Below are positions 32,030-32,101 of a DNA stretch of 32,101 nucleotides, in pieces. The translations under genes and the position numbers were made by a program. The stretch comes from Acidobacteriota bacterium (GTDB lineage: Bacteria; Actinomycetota; Actinomycetes; Actinomycetales; Microbacteriaceae): assembly GCA_019352055.1 (NCBI GenBank), contig JABBOB010000031.1, forward strand, positions 1 to 32,101, in the 5' to 3' direction. Each line of letters begins with the position of its first letter. The first letter of the stretch is position 1. The notes under the pieces are model-generated. The model worked only from the letters and a program-made list of their open reading frames with translations. It was not told the origin of the DNA and made no database searches.

Positions 32030-32101
32030 TCACGCGGGGCTGAGCGCGTGCGAGGACCCGCGGCGACCGACGGGCCTCCCGCTGCTGACCGGGCGGTGCG
32101 C

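Noticed and set aside
32030-32101. Start of another gene at the right edge
   Set aside because: Only 72 bases with no recognisable motif or start signal.

Overview
The window is very GC-rich, with codon third positions almost always G or C. It has dense bidirectional gene packing, frequent GTG and TTG starts, and many genes that appear to lack a leader. With Hanks-type kinases, a PASTA-bearing class A penicillin-binding protein and a TM0106-type nuclease-helicase, it looks like a chromosomal segment of an actinobacterium. Microbacteriaceae (Curtobacterium- or Microbacterium-like) is my best guess, inferred from style rather than from any database match. I see no rRNA, tRNA, CRISPR array, transposase or prophage gene, and no gene-free stretch longer than about 220 bp.

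Layout. 1-2195: 3' part of a class A PBP. 2217-3728 (-): membrane Ser/Thr kinase. 3869-4915 (-): agmatine deiminase. 4944-5837 (+): a microbial rhodopsin with the retinal lysine and a D-S-E pump-type motif. 5860-7221 (+): a soluble Ser/Thr kinase with a C-terminal GAF-like domain, 22 bp after the rhodopsin. 7239-8805: small membrane protein, universal stress protein and lipoprotein. 8928-12521: carboxylesterase, MarR regulator, HAD phosphatase and dienelactone-hydrolase-like protein. 12564-17051 (-): secreted GH25-like protein behind a 1162-residue nuclease/exonuclease/helicase. 17129-18700 (+): second carboxylesterase. 18712-18817: a nested palindrome built from five copies of one decamer. 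18818-22521 (-): two-subunit ABC exporter with a clear promoter. 22590-24625: two divergent MDR-family oxidoreductases, the second coupled to a GNAT gene. 25341-27429 (+): PadR regulator and 14-TM MFS exporter. 27428-27478: a threefold 17-bp repeat. 27520-29759 (+): family 4 glycosidase overlapping a BadF-type sugar kinase. 29781-32017 (-): FMN alpha-hydroxy-acid oxidase overlapping a threonine-aldolase-like PLP enzyme.

The most interesting part is 4.9-7.2 kb. A rhodopsin with unusual retinal-pocket substitutions (Ser and His where bacteriorhodopsin has Tyr185 and Trp189) lies directly upstream of a GAF-type Hanks kinase. This could be a light-linked phosphorylation module, or simply a light-driven proton pump beside an unrelated kinase. 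A separate window-wide signal is a -10-like hexamer placed exactly 6 nt before the start codon of at least seven genes. This suggests widespread leaderless transcription and fixes several non-ATG starts.
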